Shown here: piece after piece, positions 26,801 through 38,862 of the stretch
Layout: every line of letters starts with the position of its first letter
Position numbering within the stretch: position 1 is the stretch's first letter
Origin: Chaetorhynchus papuensis
Lineage: Eukaryota > Chordata > Aves > Passeriformes > Rhipiduridae
NCBI GenBank assembly: GCA_013396525.1
Contig: VWYX01001129.1
Location: 62,001-126,000, forward strand
Direction of reading: 5' to 3'
DNA length: 64,000 nt
The notes under the pieces: generated by a model
Seen by the model: the letters and a program-made list of their open reading frames with translations, nothing else
Told to the model about the DNA's origin: nothing
The model's database searches: none
Translations under genes and position numbers: made by a program

Positions 26801-29800
26801 CCAGACCTTTTTGTGAAACCATTAGTATTGTGTTAGAGGAAATCAGGACATTACTGCTCTTGAGTATTTACTCCTGTTCAGCCTCACAGATTTTTTTTTT
26901 TCTTACAGAACATTCCAAAGAGTAATGTTGGGGGCAGGAGTAACAGCGAATATTCCCCAAAATGAAGTCTGCCTTTTCAAAGCATTGAACATGGATGATA
27001 AAATAATGCAGTTAGGTTTGGGGTTTTTTCTAACAGTAGCAAGAAAACATGCAGATGAACAGAACAAAAGTCAGATGTTAAGAGAATTTATATTTGCATT
27101 TACTTTATTAAGCAGTGAGTTGTATACAATCCCAATAGAGTCTTGAGTTTCAAGGCTGCCTCTGAACTCTGTGCCCTGGAGGAAAGAGACTTCAAAATGT
27201 AGTTTCTGCTATATGCAACATGAAAAAAAAACCCTTATCATCCTTTTTGCCTGCTTTTTTCTTTGTAATAGAATGAATTTGAAGACATGAAAAAACACGG
27301 TATAGTGTAACAACGAAGGGACAGTACCGAGGTCTGACCTTGGTGGATTATTCGTGTGCTTGAAGTTACACAAGTATTTTGTTCTGCTTACCACAGTAAC
27401 TGGAGTGAGGGAAGAAAGACTGGGTAAGGATTACAGTGGAAAAACAGGCTGCTATTTTGAAATGGAAATTTATGACATTGACCTGAGAATTGGTGCAGAA
27501 GGCTGGTGAATTGGAACTGAGTTTGAAATGTAGCATGAAAATGCTTTCACACCTTTTCTCTAGAAAAATGAGATGCTCTGGAGCCGTGTTTGCAGCGGAA
27601 CAAATATCAACTAATCATTTCATCACATCTTCATTATTTTGTTTTCTATCCTGTTTTCACTCTAAGAGGAAGAGAGAAAGAGAAAGCATGTCAGCAAATT
27701 TTGTTCTCTTTGCCAAGCAAATATGAGGTAGTTTAGTATGCAATTTCAGTTTAGTATACAATTGCCACTCATGCAGTGTCTGTTGTCCTCTTTTGGCCCT
27801 CTGACTTCTATTGAAGTAATTCCTCTTTTATTTCTTATAGCAGAGATGAAAAGATGGTCAACAAACCTCACAAATTCACCTGCCTCTCAAAGGCCATTTG
27901 CTGCTTCAGTTGCTACTGTTTGCCTTTGAAGCAAGATAAACCAAAGCTCTATTGCATCTGTGCACCATCCACATCAGCACGAAAAAAAATGTTTGGGGAA
28001 AATTCAGTGTTCAATTTCCAGTCTACAAAACCCTGTCATGCCTGGGCTGTAACTTAAATACTTCAGCAATTATAATAATTTTGGCAGCTTGTGGAAGTGG
28101 AGGACATGGCACAAAATAGTCTCCAATGTGGTATTTTGTTCTTAAAGCTCAATTCGGAGGACATGCATCTTCACCCCATGTCCCAGTTCTAAGAAAGGAA
28201 TGAGTCTTACCACACTTCTCTTCGTTTGGGCACTCCCATAATAGAACCAGCCAACCTCCCCTTGTAGTTAATGTGCTGTACACTTCCTGGCATTTCTGAT
28301 CTTGGCAGGGAGGTTATGTCCAGTATTACTGAAACTGATAAACTCTTTTTAATATGACATTTGTTTCATTTTGTTCTGCAATCCAAGAACTGGGGAAAAA
28401 AATATTTCGTAGATTTCCTAGAGAGAAAATAAAATCTTCTTTCCCCACTCTCTGCCCTCCCTTCCTCCCAGTTCAGTGTTTCTCATGCTTCCATGCATAG
28501 GGTGTAATAAAAGAAATGTACTCTTTCCCCATTCCAATCCCATCTGTGAATATTTTTAGAAATTTGCTATTGTGTCATGTTCAGCCTAGATTTATACCCA
28601 CTTCAGTTACTTGATACAATTTTCAGTAGGATCTCTATGATACGTGTTGGTATCTGTTTCAAAACAGATACATTCCTGGGTTACTGATAACACAGGAATT
28701 AAAATTAGCAGTTTTTGCTTTCAGCAAATCCTTGGGGATCCTTACATTACAGTCTAGTGAAACTGGCTGGAATGACTTTCCAATGTCTTAGTGCTTCACA
28801 GATCCTCCAGTTAAATAAAAATAATGGTGAAAAACTCATTTATCATTGAAAGAGAGCATTACATTAAGTAAGGTATACCATTTATCACTGGGAAATACCT
28901 GTGTTGGAATCCCCTTCTCTGAACTGGTGAGTAACTTCAGCAAAGAATGAACATGAAATAGTACTTAAAAACAAAATTTTCCATTCAGGTAGTTTAATGA
29001 AAATATTAGAATTTTACTGATATGTTGCACATAATTTTTAGTTCTCTCTTTAAAATAGTTACTACTCTATTTTGATTGCACCTGGGATTAGCTAAGTTTT
29101 CAAATTCTCTGTAAGTTCCCTTTGTTCTAAATATGTCATACCATTTTTTGAACAGCACTAGTAACTCAAGAGTGACTTTCACCTGTGGAGGCCTTTACAA
29201 TTCACACTCCTCAGAGGGGAAAAAGATGTCCTAAGAACCTACATGAATGGGGAACACGCCCCACTGAGTTGGACTGTGGATCTTCTTTTTCTCAGACAGT
29301 GGCAAGAGACCCTAGCACACATCAGGTACTTTGAGTGTACATCAAATGTCATCTCTCCTCCAGAAATGCTCATTGAAGTTCCAGCTGTGCTTTTCCCTCT
29401 GAACTTTTTATTTATACACTCTCTAACCAAGACCCTTTCAAGTTGCAGGATCTCCTCCTCAACAGCTTCCAGGCTATTGGTTGTTCATGTCACCAGAAGA
29501 AGGAAGCTGGATGGGGGGATCCTGATGACCGTAGAACCTGTGTCCATTCATTTCACCATCCTCCCACATCTCCAAGCAGAGCATCACTGGGCAGCATCCA
29601 CCTGCTCCTTGGTTAACCTTGAAGAAGTAATGGGTGATATCAGGGTGTCTCTTCTTCATGCCCTCCTCCAGTTCCCCTAGCTCTGTGTTTTCAGTCCTGT
29701 AACTATTCCCTTTCTATCATTTGTTGTTTGTTGTTGTCCATTTTTTGTCCTTGTTTTCATTACCTATGGCCCTCTCCCTCCCTTGGGGGTCTTGAAGGTT

Positions 29801-29955
29801 TTGCTAATACAAAATTCTGTTTTTCTAAACAGAAAAGCAGATAAAAACAGCAGCAGTAGGAAAAACTGTTTACAGAGTGCATATAAGCTTGGCCACCTCC
29901 TTGAAACACTTTTCTTTGTCCTCCCCTAGCTTCTGTGGCTCTTACGAAGGTAAAT
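23900..29955. other. Intergenic AT-rich DNA, no gene recognised
   Basis: The 6 kb after the CpG island hold only short ORFs, without recognisable domains or a consistent exon pattern. Visible features are poly(A) at about 25630-25644, the TTTTG repeat near 26.18 kb, and a protein-like minus-strand stretch at 29474-29700 that I could not name. A plus-strand CAG|GTAAAA donor-like site at 23890 is noted as a finding. Confidence 0.6.
26168..26217. repeat. (TTTTG)n microsatellite
   Basis: A T-run followed by about seven TTTTG/TTTG units. It accounts for the phenylalanine- and cysteine-rich ORFs on the plus strand and the KQNKTKQ-type ORFs on the minus strand, which are artefacts. Confidence 0.9.
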
Positions 29956-29959
29956 CCTT

Positions 29960-30425
29960 GACTAGTCCTTTCACTGTCCTTTTTTTGTATTTGTTGTGCA
30001 TGAACTTATCAAATTCCTGTCTGACCCTATTATTGGGATCTGCTTCCACAACCTCTTTTGGTAGCAAGTCCAGAAATACACTAGCCACTGTAAAGTAATG
30101 TGGTTTTTTTTATCTGTTTTAATTTAATTCCACTGAATGAGCCAAACTCTGCAATTTCATCCTTTCAGCCACCTTCATGATTTCATAAAGCTTGGACAAG
30201 TCTCACCACTGCATTCTCCCAGTTGAAAATTTTTTAGTCTGATCTCCAAAGACAGCCTCTTCCTTTAATCCCTTTATTAATTTCAGTTGTCTTGTATGTA
30301 TCTTCCCTAAATTTTCGTGTCCTATTCCAGATATTAAGACCAATTGCATTTTGAGTCCCATGAACAATTACTTTTACCATTTTTTGTGTAATGCTTGAGT
30401 ATGTCTATTGGTCCCAGTGCTGTAG
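29960..30425 (-). mobile_element. Ancient, highly diverged CR1/L3-type LINE remnant
   Basis: The plus strand follows, with many changes, the reverse-complement order of the CR1 3' region found in older amniote elements: TGTTGTGCATGAACTTATC, then a CTTCCACAACCTCTTTTGG segment, a long middle part corresponding to the AATTTCATTGGGTGACCCC region, TTCATGATTTCATAAAGC, CTGATCTCCAAAGACAGCC, and a weak end near 30420. The order and spacing fit better than any one word. It is clearly older than the other CR1 copies. I assign it from remembered consensus, so an alignment should confirm it. Confidence 0.55.
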
Positions 30426-33348
30426 GTCTTCCAAAGGAACAGCTCTACTCGAAGTGAAGTGTAATTCTTATTTAAATAAGCTCAAACATATCTTTGTGAT
30501 AAGGTAGATGAGGTGAAAGCACTGTAGATCCTGGCCAGGAAGGCAACAGTGAGAACAAAGTAGAGTTGCCTTTGGAGCAGTACCTGAGACCTGAGATTGA
30601 AAAGCCAGCTGCTTCTTTTGGGGACGGGGATCTCCATGCTGAGTATGGAAAGAGGAGAGGATGGAGTGTTCCTTAAGCATCATTGAAATCTTCATAGGTT
30701 TTGGTTCTTTTTCTTAATCTATTTTCCAATTTTTAGATGCATAAATGCCCAAAGTGAGCAATTAGGAGGTTTTTATCAGAGACTTCATGACATTGAGCTG
30801 TTTGTGTGTGTATGTGTGGAGATACCCCCCATATGATGCACTCTTTGGCTTGAAGGCTTTGTGTTAGAGTTCAAACAAACAGATACAGGCTCAGGAAAGA
30901 AATTTTTTTAAAATCTGTTTTCCTTAAAGAAGTAATGGCTTTCTGAAAATCAGACATTTTGCCTATTACATTTTTCTTGGCACATTAGTTGTTGTCTATT
31001 CAGTATTCAAATGAAATAATAATGTAGGACACCTGTAGAGGCAATAGCACAGACAGCAGACTATTCTTTTATTAAGTTCTTTGCTGTTTTAGTTTTGTAT
31101 TTTAAAAATCCAGACATTTTAAATCTCATTTTATAGCAAATTAAAGAAGGTGCTAGCTTTTGGGGTTTTTTAGGGGGTAAGTGTTGTAAAATACCCAAAG
31201 AATATGTAAAATACCTACTTAAAAATTATATTTTCACACTGTTCTATTCTTATGAATGCTGATGAATGGGGAGGAAAGGATTGTTAATGTGAAAGCCCTA
31301 TGTCCTTTTAAAGCAACTCTGTGTTATTAAAAATAAACAAGCTTGAAGAATGAACCTTTTACTAATGATCAGCATACCCTTTCCATTTTTATGTTCAAAT
31401 AGACCAGCTGACACCAGATATGATTTTTTTTTTTTTAAATGGAGGGAGGAGATGATTACAGAAAAGTTGTGTTTTAACCAAAAAAAACTTGAGAAGGCCA
31501 TCCTTTTTTCAATTTCAGATCATGTTTACTGAAGTATATTTATCCTGATTGCTCTACATGAAGTCCTTTCTAATTTTATGATTGATATCTGTAAATACAC
31601 GGGCAGTGAGATGCCAATAACCAGAGGGAGAAGAGCTATGAATAAATTTAGGGTTGAAATAGAGAATGTTTCTAATAATCAGAAGAATCAGGTTCTGGAA
31701 TAGTTTTTCAACAGAAGTCCTGGTGAGATGATCTTTCAGTACAAAGATGACATCTGTGATTTCTAGCTCCGACGATTGATCACAAGACTGTAACACAGCC
31801 TGCCGTCTTTATTTCTTGTGCAGCACTGAAAAATAAAAAACTCAGTCCTGAATTCCACAGTCTAACCATCCTACTGTCTATGTGTGTCATAGATACATTT
31901 CTAATTTAGGGATTTAAAGGAAAAAATGCACACCCTTCTCCACTACACCTTGCCTGTGCAGGCAGTGAGCTCTTACTGAGCTGTGGAGTTATTTAACATA
32001 ATTTTTGAAAGCATTGGTGGAAGTTTTAGGCATGACTGTTTTTCAGCTGGAGGGCACTGCCATCAGAGCAGAGCTGGCAGAAAGGCTCGTACAAGTGTTT
32101 CTTATTTTCTTCAGCGAAAGGTCAGCCAAGATTTGCTCAAAATACATTAAGCAATAGGTTAAATGACGCCAGCTGACTTTGTGCAGAAGTAGATTAGAAG
32201 TGCCCACAAAGGCCATTCCACAACTGAGCTCCAGAGAGAAGTGAACTCGGAAAGAAAGGACAGCAACAGCTTCTGCCATTTCTGTGGTGACTGACACAGC
32301 TCAGTAGCTGTATCTATGCAACCAGTTATTTCTGCTTCAGTCTGAGTTAGTCTCCTTGCAGAGAGGACCATTGAAATATTAGGCTTGTAACAATTCTGGA
32401 CAGGTTGAAAACACTGTGCTTCCAGATACATGCATTCTCAGATGCTTTCCTGTGGTGCACTGAGAAATGCCTGATAGGTAGAAGGAAAAATCGATGGGCA
32501 ATACAGACTTGTGTTTGCTTTCATGCTGCCCTGATGCCCGTTTCTTCTTGGCCTGTTTGGATGGCTCTGTACCACACTGCTGGTCCTTGCAAGTGCTGAA
32601 ATGCTGGTGAACAGGTGTTTGACACCTTGACCTATAAATGCCAGTAGATGTTTACAGGAGCAAGAAGTAGGAAACATGTACTAAATGATTACATCTGCTT
32701 TCCAGCAGTGAGTGACTTATGGCCTTCCTAAACCAATTGTTCTTCCTAGGAGTTACATCCCAGCTGCTGTGTTTATTAACTACACATGACCTTTTTACTC
32801 CAGTGTGATCTTTGGGATGTTTTTCTGCTTTGTTTTAAATCTACTTCTGCTTTTGACCTCCATAACATCTCATGGCAATTATACATTAAAAGAAGGATGG
32901 GTTTGCAGGATTTGCAATGCACTGTAGCTACACATTCCTCAAAGCCCGTTTGCCATTTTAGTGCCCTCGTTGCAAAGTTCCAGCCTACAGGGACACATAC
33001 AGAAGCTAGAAATGGAAAAGATCTACTGTATCATAGTGTTAGCTGCAGCCTTAATAGAAAATGTTTCAGTTACAGCTTGACATGATAACATCAGTGTACT
33101 TAAAAGATACAGCAGGTCTCAGAACAGTCTGCAGGGTGCGAGAACAAAGACTTCTACAGCCCCCAGGGTGTTTTTCCTCGACAGAAAGAACAGGGCAGGT
33201 TCATGCTAGAGCTGCTGTGAACATCTCTATTGGAATAGTTGATAATTAGAGTAGGCTTGTTATTTTCCTCACAATTGTAGTTCTAGAGATATTTCCTGTC
33301 CTCCTTCAACAGTTGCTAGACTAACACTGTGTGCATTTCCTTGCATAG

Positions 33349-33386
33349 ATTACAGAGATTAAATTGTATTACAGAGATTAAATTGT
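33349..33386. repeat. Perfect 2 x 19-bp tandem duplication
   Basis: The unit ATTACAGAGATTAAATTGT occurs at 33349-33367 and again, unchanged, at 33368-33386. Looks like a recent slippage or small duplication event. Confidence 0.95.
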
Positions 33387-36300
33387 TCTATTAATGAACC
33401 ACAGTTTGTAAGTATCTTCATGGGGAATACAGCTGATTTTCCATACCATAAACATTGGTTAAAGAAGAGGCAATAAATTGGTGACAGTTTACCACAAACA
33501 GTCAGTCTAGAAGTAGAGCTCAGTCTTGAAACATTAAGGCAGTAACTCACTGTGGTAATTTTCTAAGGATTATGCAGGATTGTTTCTCACTGGAAATAAC
33601 TCGATCAATAGTAGGTTTCTTATTTTTCCCCTAAGCTCTTCTGTATTTCAAAGAAATAGGAAATTAAGGAAGCATTGCATCACTTTATTTTAGATCACAG
33701 TAAAGCATCACAGTGGTCACGTCTACGATTATATAAACTGTGAAATACAAACAAAAGAAGAACCATAAACCATTTAAAGCCACAATTTCCTCTGGAATAA
33801 TTCTGGATAAATAAAGGTCAGTTATTTTAAACAAAAACTCATTTAGTAACCTACTGAGGGCTTTCCCTAGCAAACAACAACAACACTGCAGATTTATATA
33901 ATGCATTTATTTAGTGGCAATCCAAAGTGGTATACAGATGGTTTATGGGAATATTTAATGCATCTCTAAAAAGCAATCTCTTCTTGAGTAGAAAAATTGT
34001 AATTATCAACAATAATACACTGTATTCTGGATCAGCGGTGTGATTTCTGGATATCTGGATTATTCCATCTGTAGGCAAAATATATGAGCTGCTGTCCATT
34101 TTCCTCTTCTCAGAAAATATTAAGAAACAAATGCTGAAGAAAATGCCTAACTATGTGCTAAAAACTATTCCTCCAAATCAGTCCTCAATTTGATTAAGAT
34201 ATCATAGATTTTACATTAACCCAGATATTTTTTTTCTCAAAGACAAAAACTATATTATGGTTTTTTTTACTCAGGAAGTTTTAAATCCTTCAGACCTGTT
34301 ACTGGATGAAAAGTTTTATTTCCATCCTTTTTAAAATGGAAGCTTCTAAGCATTATGATTGTGGAGAAAATATTACAAATCTGCAGAAGAAGTTCAGTAA
34401 TTGTAAACCAAATAAACTCTAGGAACCCCATTCTTCTTTTAAAATTCTTTGATGCTTGAGGGCAGTAATACAGTTCTTGACAACTGGGACAAAAGACTTT
34501 ACCATGCTTGGGACTGAATAATATTGTAATTCCTACCTCTTTTTAGCCATTTGTTGTAATGAGAAATGACTTAGATTGTTTTATAGCCTCACTTTGCATT
34601 CCAACAAACTCATACAGATTAGGTGACTCCAAAGTGAAGATGTTACTTATTTTCAAATGTACATCCTTTGTTCCAAAGTGTCCTCAATTAATGGGAACAT
34701 TCAGTAGTATGCTGAACAAGGACACCAAGCTTTTGTAACAGATACAATTTTGAAAAATGCAGTAATTCATCACATCACCTGCCTGAGTTTATTTTATCAA
34801 GATAGACTTGAAATGTCATACACATATTTTAATTAGCACAGTATATACTATTGCTGGGTTTTAAACCAGATAGAGGTTTTAAATATCTGATAATATATGT
34901 AGCAAGAAGAATAAATTGCCAGTTTGGAGTTAGATGAACAGAGTATTGGCAAAATTTGGTACAGGGCAGTTATGTAAAAGAGTTCAATTCTGTTGACCCA
35001 GATCTCAAAGCTCATCTTAGGCTTTCTATATACTTTTAACCATTATAAGTGGCTCTGATTTACATACATTTCTAACTGAAGGAAGCCTTCCAGACTGCAC
35101 ATGCATGAAATCCACCTACCAGGCATATGGGGACTGTGGAGCAGATAAAATTCAAGGAGCTCCACAATTGTGCATTGACTTAGAGGAAAAAATGGATGCC
35201 TACTGAACCATTAGCATTACTGCAGTAAGTTTTGGAAGTCTGTTCCAAGCTACCCTTCTCCATCCCCACTGAGAATTCGAATAGTTAAAAAAAATATAAT
35301 GGTTTTATTCAATATTTCTAGTCCACTTTTTTTTTTTGGATACTCAACATTAATTTTCAGCGTAATTCTGTTCCAGGTGTTTGTGCTCTACAAAAGGTTT
35401 TTGTTTCTAGGTACATGTTCTACTCTGGCAATTATGCCTCCTGCACTGTAATTCAAGCCTGAAAGTGATTTATTCTCCATGTGTTCTTTGTAGAATTAAA
35501 TGTGTCGCCTTTGTAACTGACTTACGTCTGACAAAGCTGATCTAAACAGTTGCAGAAATGTCTCATTGCCTTCGCAGTTATGAGCCCAATTAACTTGTCA
35601 ACATTTTCCAATGGTTATTTACTACAGATTCACCACGGCTCTAATCAGCTACAGAGGCAGGAGAAAGAAGGACAATTGGAGTAGGGAGTGTGTTTCCTTG
35701 CAGTTTTCTAGTAACAAGTGGAGCCTCATCATGCAAGTATTTTAGGATGTGTAGGAAACAGAAATGGTGATGGGTCAGAAAATCACAAAGAGATTTGTTC
35801 AGTGGTTTTGATCTGACTCTGAAGCCTACTGAAATTAGTTTTTATACCAATAATTACTTCATTCTTGGTTATTTCTACAGCCACATTTAAAAATGAGATG
35901 ATCCCATCTGTCTTAGCGTACTTCATATGTCATTGGCATGCAATTTGCTACCTAAAGACCAGCTTCTGCTATCTTTGTTCATCATATGCTGAGAACACCA
36001 TAGCTGCATGGAAGAGGTGAAAGCAGAACAAAACGAGAACATAAGCTATTGTTCTGATAGCATTAATCCCTTTTGTAATTTGCTTTTTGCATGTATGCTG
36101 AATCACCCAAACTAAATTACTGTAGATTCTCCTAGGGAAATATCACAGTGAAAGTTGTGTGATTTAAATACAGCTAGAGACAGCAAGGAACCTTGCTAGA
36201 GAGCAAGTCAGTGCACATTGCACTTTCTGGAGCTGTTGAAAAGAGCAAAGATCCGAAGCTGTTGATCTAGCCTGACACCTTTACAATAAATACCGTGTTC

Positions 36301-36739
36301 AAAACACCTTCATTCTTTTATGGGGCAACAAGCGACTACTTCCTTTGAGAGGGTTCTGCTCTCACACTGCAGATCTGTTTTCTTCACCTCAACCATCAGA
36401 GCAGCAGAGCATCCCCTCCTGGCAGGGGGGCAGGAGCAGCAGCAGCACTGGTGCTGCCAGAGGTTCCCGGCAGCCTCTTCCAACTCTTAGGTCCATCACT
36501 GCCTGCTAGTGACATGATGGTACCATGGTGTTGGTGGTGCCAGGTGGATTGGAAAACCCATTTGCTGTCAGGGTCATCAAAACCTGTGATGTTCAGAAGG
36601 TTTGGCACTCTTTGACAAAAGGCATTTCTGTGACTGTGTTTATTTTCAAGCCATGCTGGGGTGAGAGGAGATACTTTGTATCTGGAAAAGTATGTATTGT
36701 GTTCAAACACAAAATCATGTTGATCTGTCCATAGATAGG

Positions 36740-36796
36740 TCAAGTTGTAATTCTGGTTTTAATACAATTCAAGTTGCAATTTTGGTTTTTAAATAC
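36740..36796. repeat. Imperfect 2 x 29-bp tandem duplication
   Basis: TCAAGTTGTAATTCTGG... at 36740-36768 is followed directly by TCAAGTTGCAATTTTGG... at 36769-36796, with a few substitutions and a one-base shift. Confidence 0.75.
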
Positions 36797-37620
36797 CTAG
36801 GGGTTGTGTGTAATGAATATAAAAGTAAAGTTATTTTCCAGGAGGGTGCTGTGGCTGAATGGAAAGCACGGTAACTAGGGTGGCATAGCACTGCTACCTT
36901 GCTCCTGGGTGATAAAAATGCACGTAGAGTAGGTTTTGTGCTTAGCAACAAAAAAGCTAGGTTTTCAAATGGCTCCCTCTAGCCCTCCATTCCAGCTGCC
37001 ACCCTTGTCCTATGCAGTATGTATCCCAGGCTTCATACTTCATGTTCATTAATCCTTTAGGCATTCAATAAGCAGCAGAAAATACATTTCACACAAAAGA
37101 AAGTAATTTAAATTTTTTGGCCATTGCTTTAGAAGAATACACAGCTCAGATCTCTTCCCTGTAGAGCTGTTGTGAAGTATGACTCATCCTTGCCCAACAT
37201 GTTGGATGTTCACTTTAATTAGAATATGTGCATCTAAAGATTGTTGTAAACACTTGCTGTTAATAGCATATTATTCCCTGTTTTACAATGGGAAGTATAA
37301 GCAATCTTAATACATTTAACACATTAAGCTGTACATGTTAGGGCAGCACACTGACAGAAATTCAATGGGAAAATTCTCTAATCAGCATATGTTGGCTGCC
37401 TTACAAATCACATTGGCATGAAAAATTGGAATAATGCAAATTTTATTCTACAGTGATGTTTAAATATTTTCTAAACACTAAATATTATTATAAATCATTG
37501 ATATCTACCTATGTGGTAAATCTGGATGGAGATCCAGTTTATTTATAATAATGAGTGAAAAGAGATAACGTATTGCTACTTCCTTGTTGGTGATGGTACA
37601 TGTGAAATAGGCTAATATTT

Positions 37621-38206
37621 ATAGAATCACAGAATAGTTTGGTTTGGAAGGGACCTTTAAAGGCCATTTAGTCCAACCCCTCTGCAATGAGCAGGGACAT
37701 CTTCAACTAGGTCAGGTTGCTCAGAGCCCCATCCAACCTGACCTTCAGTGTTTCTAGGGATGGGGCAGCAGCCACCTCCCTGAGCAACCTGTTCCAGGGT
37801 TTTACCACCCATGTCATAAAAAAAAAAATATATTCCTTATATCTAGTCTACATGAACCCTCTTTTAATTTAAAGCCATTCCCTCTTGTTTTATCACTATC
37901 TGCCTGTGTAAAAAGTCTGTCCCTTTCTTTCTTACAGGCCCTCGTTAAGTACTGAAAGGCACCTATAAGGTTTGCTCAGAGCCCTCTCCAGGCTGAACAA
38001 CCCCAGCTCTCTCTGTGCATACTCATTAGGAGAGGTACTCCAGCTCTCTGATCACCTTCATGGCCCTTCTCTGGACCCATTCCAACAGGTCCATGTCCTT
38101 CCTCTGCTGAGGACCCCAGGCTGGATGCAGCACTCCAGGTGGGGTCTCACTAGACTGGAGTAGAGGACCAGAATCTCCTCCCTTGACTTGCTGGCCACAC
38201 TTCTTT
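37621..38206 (-). mobile_element. CR1 LINE fragment, about 585 bp, the longest copy in the window
   Basis: Opens with ATAGAATCACAGAATAG (reverse complement of the CR1 3' terminus), then GGAAGGGACCTTTAAAGGCC, GTTGCTCAGAGCCCCATCC, a CTCCAGGCTGAACAACCCC block, TCATGGCCCTTCTCTGGACC, and GACCCCAGGCTGGATGCAGC, ending near the TGCTGGCCACACTTC block. It covers the 3'UTR and the end of ORF2. Low divergence compared with the copy at 4.1 kb. A short A-run interrupts it at 37820. Confidence 0.95.
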
Positions 38207-38331
38207 TTCATTTCACATATACATATTTCCCTCAGTACAAGCAGGTGAAATGCCTTTATACTTATCCAGGATCTAAACAACCCACACACCAGTGCCAGCA
38301 TATGACACAGCACAAATTGATGATCCAGAGA

Positions 38332-38363
38332 TTTTACAATCTCTCTCTTGGGAGATTGTAAAA
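38332..38363. repeat. Inverted repeat, 12-bp perfect arms, 8-nt loop
   Basis: Arms TTTTACAATCTC (38332-38343) and GAGATTGTAAAA (38352-38363) are exact reverse complements separated by TCTCTTGG. It lies in intergenic DNA about 125 bp beyond the CR1 fragment. Confidence 0.85.
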
Positions 38364-38862
38364 AAGAACAGGATTATTATATCTTTCCAAATGTGGCTTA
38401 GCATACTTGAGTAAGCTTAGACTGCTCTGAAAATCTAATACAAGAATGATAATACCATGTGTTTGTGTGTACATGTCTTTCTCTGTTGTGCAGAAATGAA
38501 TCATATTTGTCTGTAAGCAACATACGTTTTTTCTCTTTTTAAAGTTCACTGACATTTACTGCCTCAGGATACCCAGTATTTCATAACCATAATGCTGTAT
38601 CACCATGTGTTGAAAGGAAGGCTCTAGGGTGTTAGTCTAACTGACTTTATTAACATCATCTGTACTTTAAGAGTGTTCTCCCATGGTCAGATCAATAGCA
38701 CATGATTTAAACATTATTGTGCCTTTTACTGCTTAGAAATCTTCACAGGGTGCCACTTCACACTTTCACAGAAGAGTGTATTTCAGTGTTTTTATCTGTC
38801 AGCCAAAAAATACCTGAACAACAGAATCTGAACTGAACTAGTCTTATTTCTGAGAAATTTAT

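Larger units (their letters stand above)
30430..37615. other. Intergenic AT-rich DNA, no gene recognised
   Basis: No exon-like ORF or known repeat apart from a 19-bp tandem duplication at 33349, an imperfect 29-bp duplication at 36740 and homopolymer runs (for example T at 31423-31436 and 35331-35338). A short GC-richer patch near 36.40-36.55 kb contains an AGC run. A balanced-composition, repeat-free stretch near 35.5 kb is flagged as a possible conserved element. Confidence 0.6.

Noticed and set aside
36838..36905. A-box-like TGGCTGAATGG suggesting a tRNA
   Set aside because: No B box at the right distance and no cloverleaf.
37972..38163. Short plus-strand ORF and overlapping minus-strand ORF (38026-38313)
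   Set aside because: Both lie in the CR1 fragment; the minus frame reads the decayed CR1 ORF2 end (the WVQRRAMKVI segment), not a host gene.
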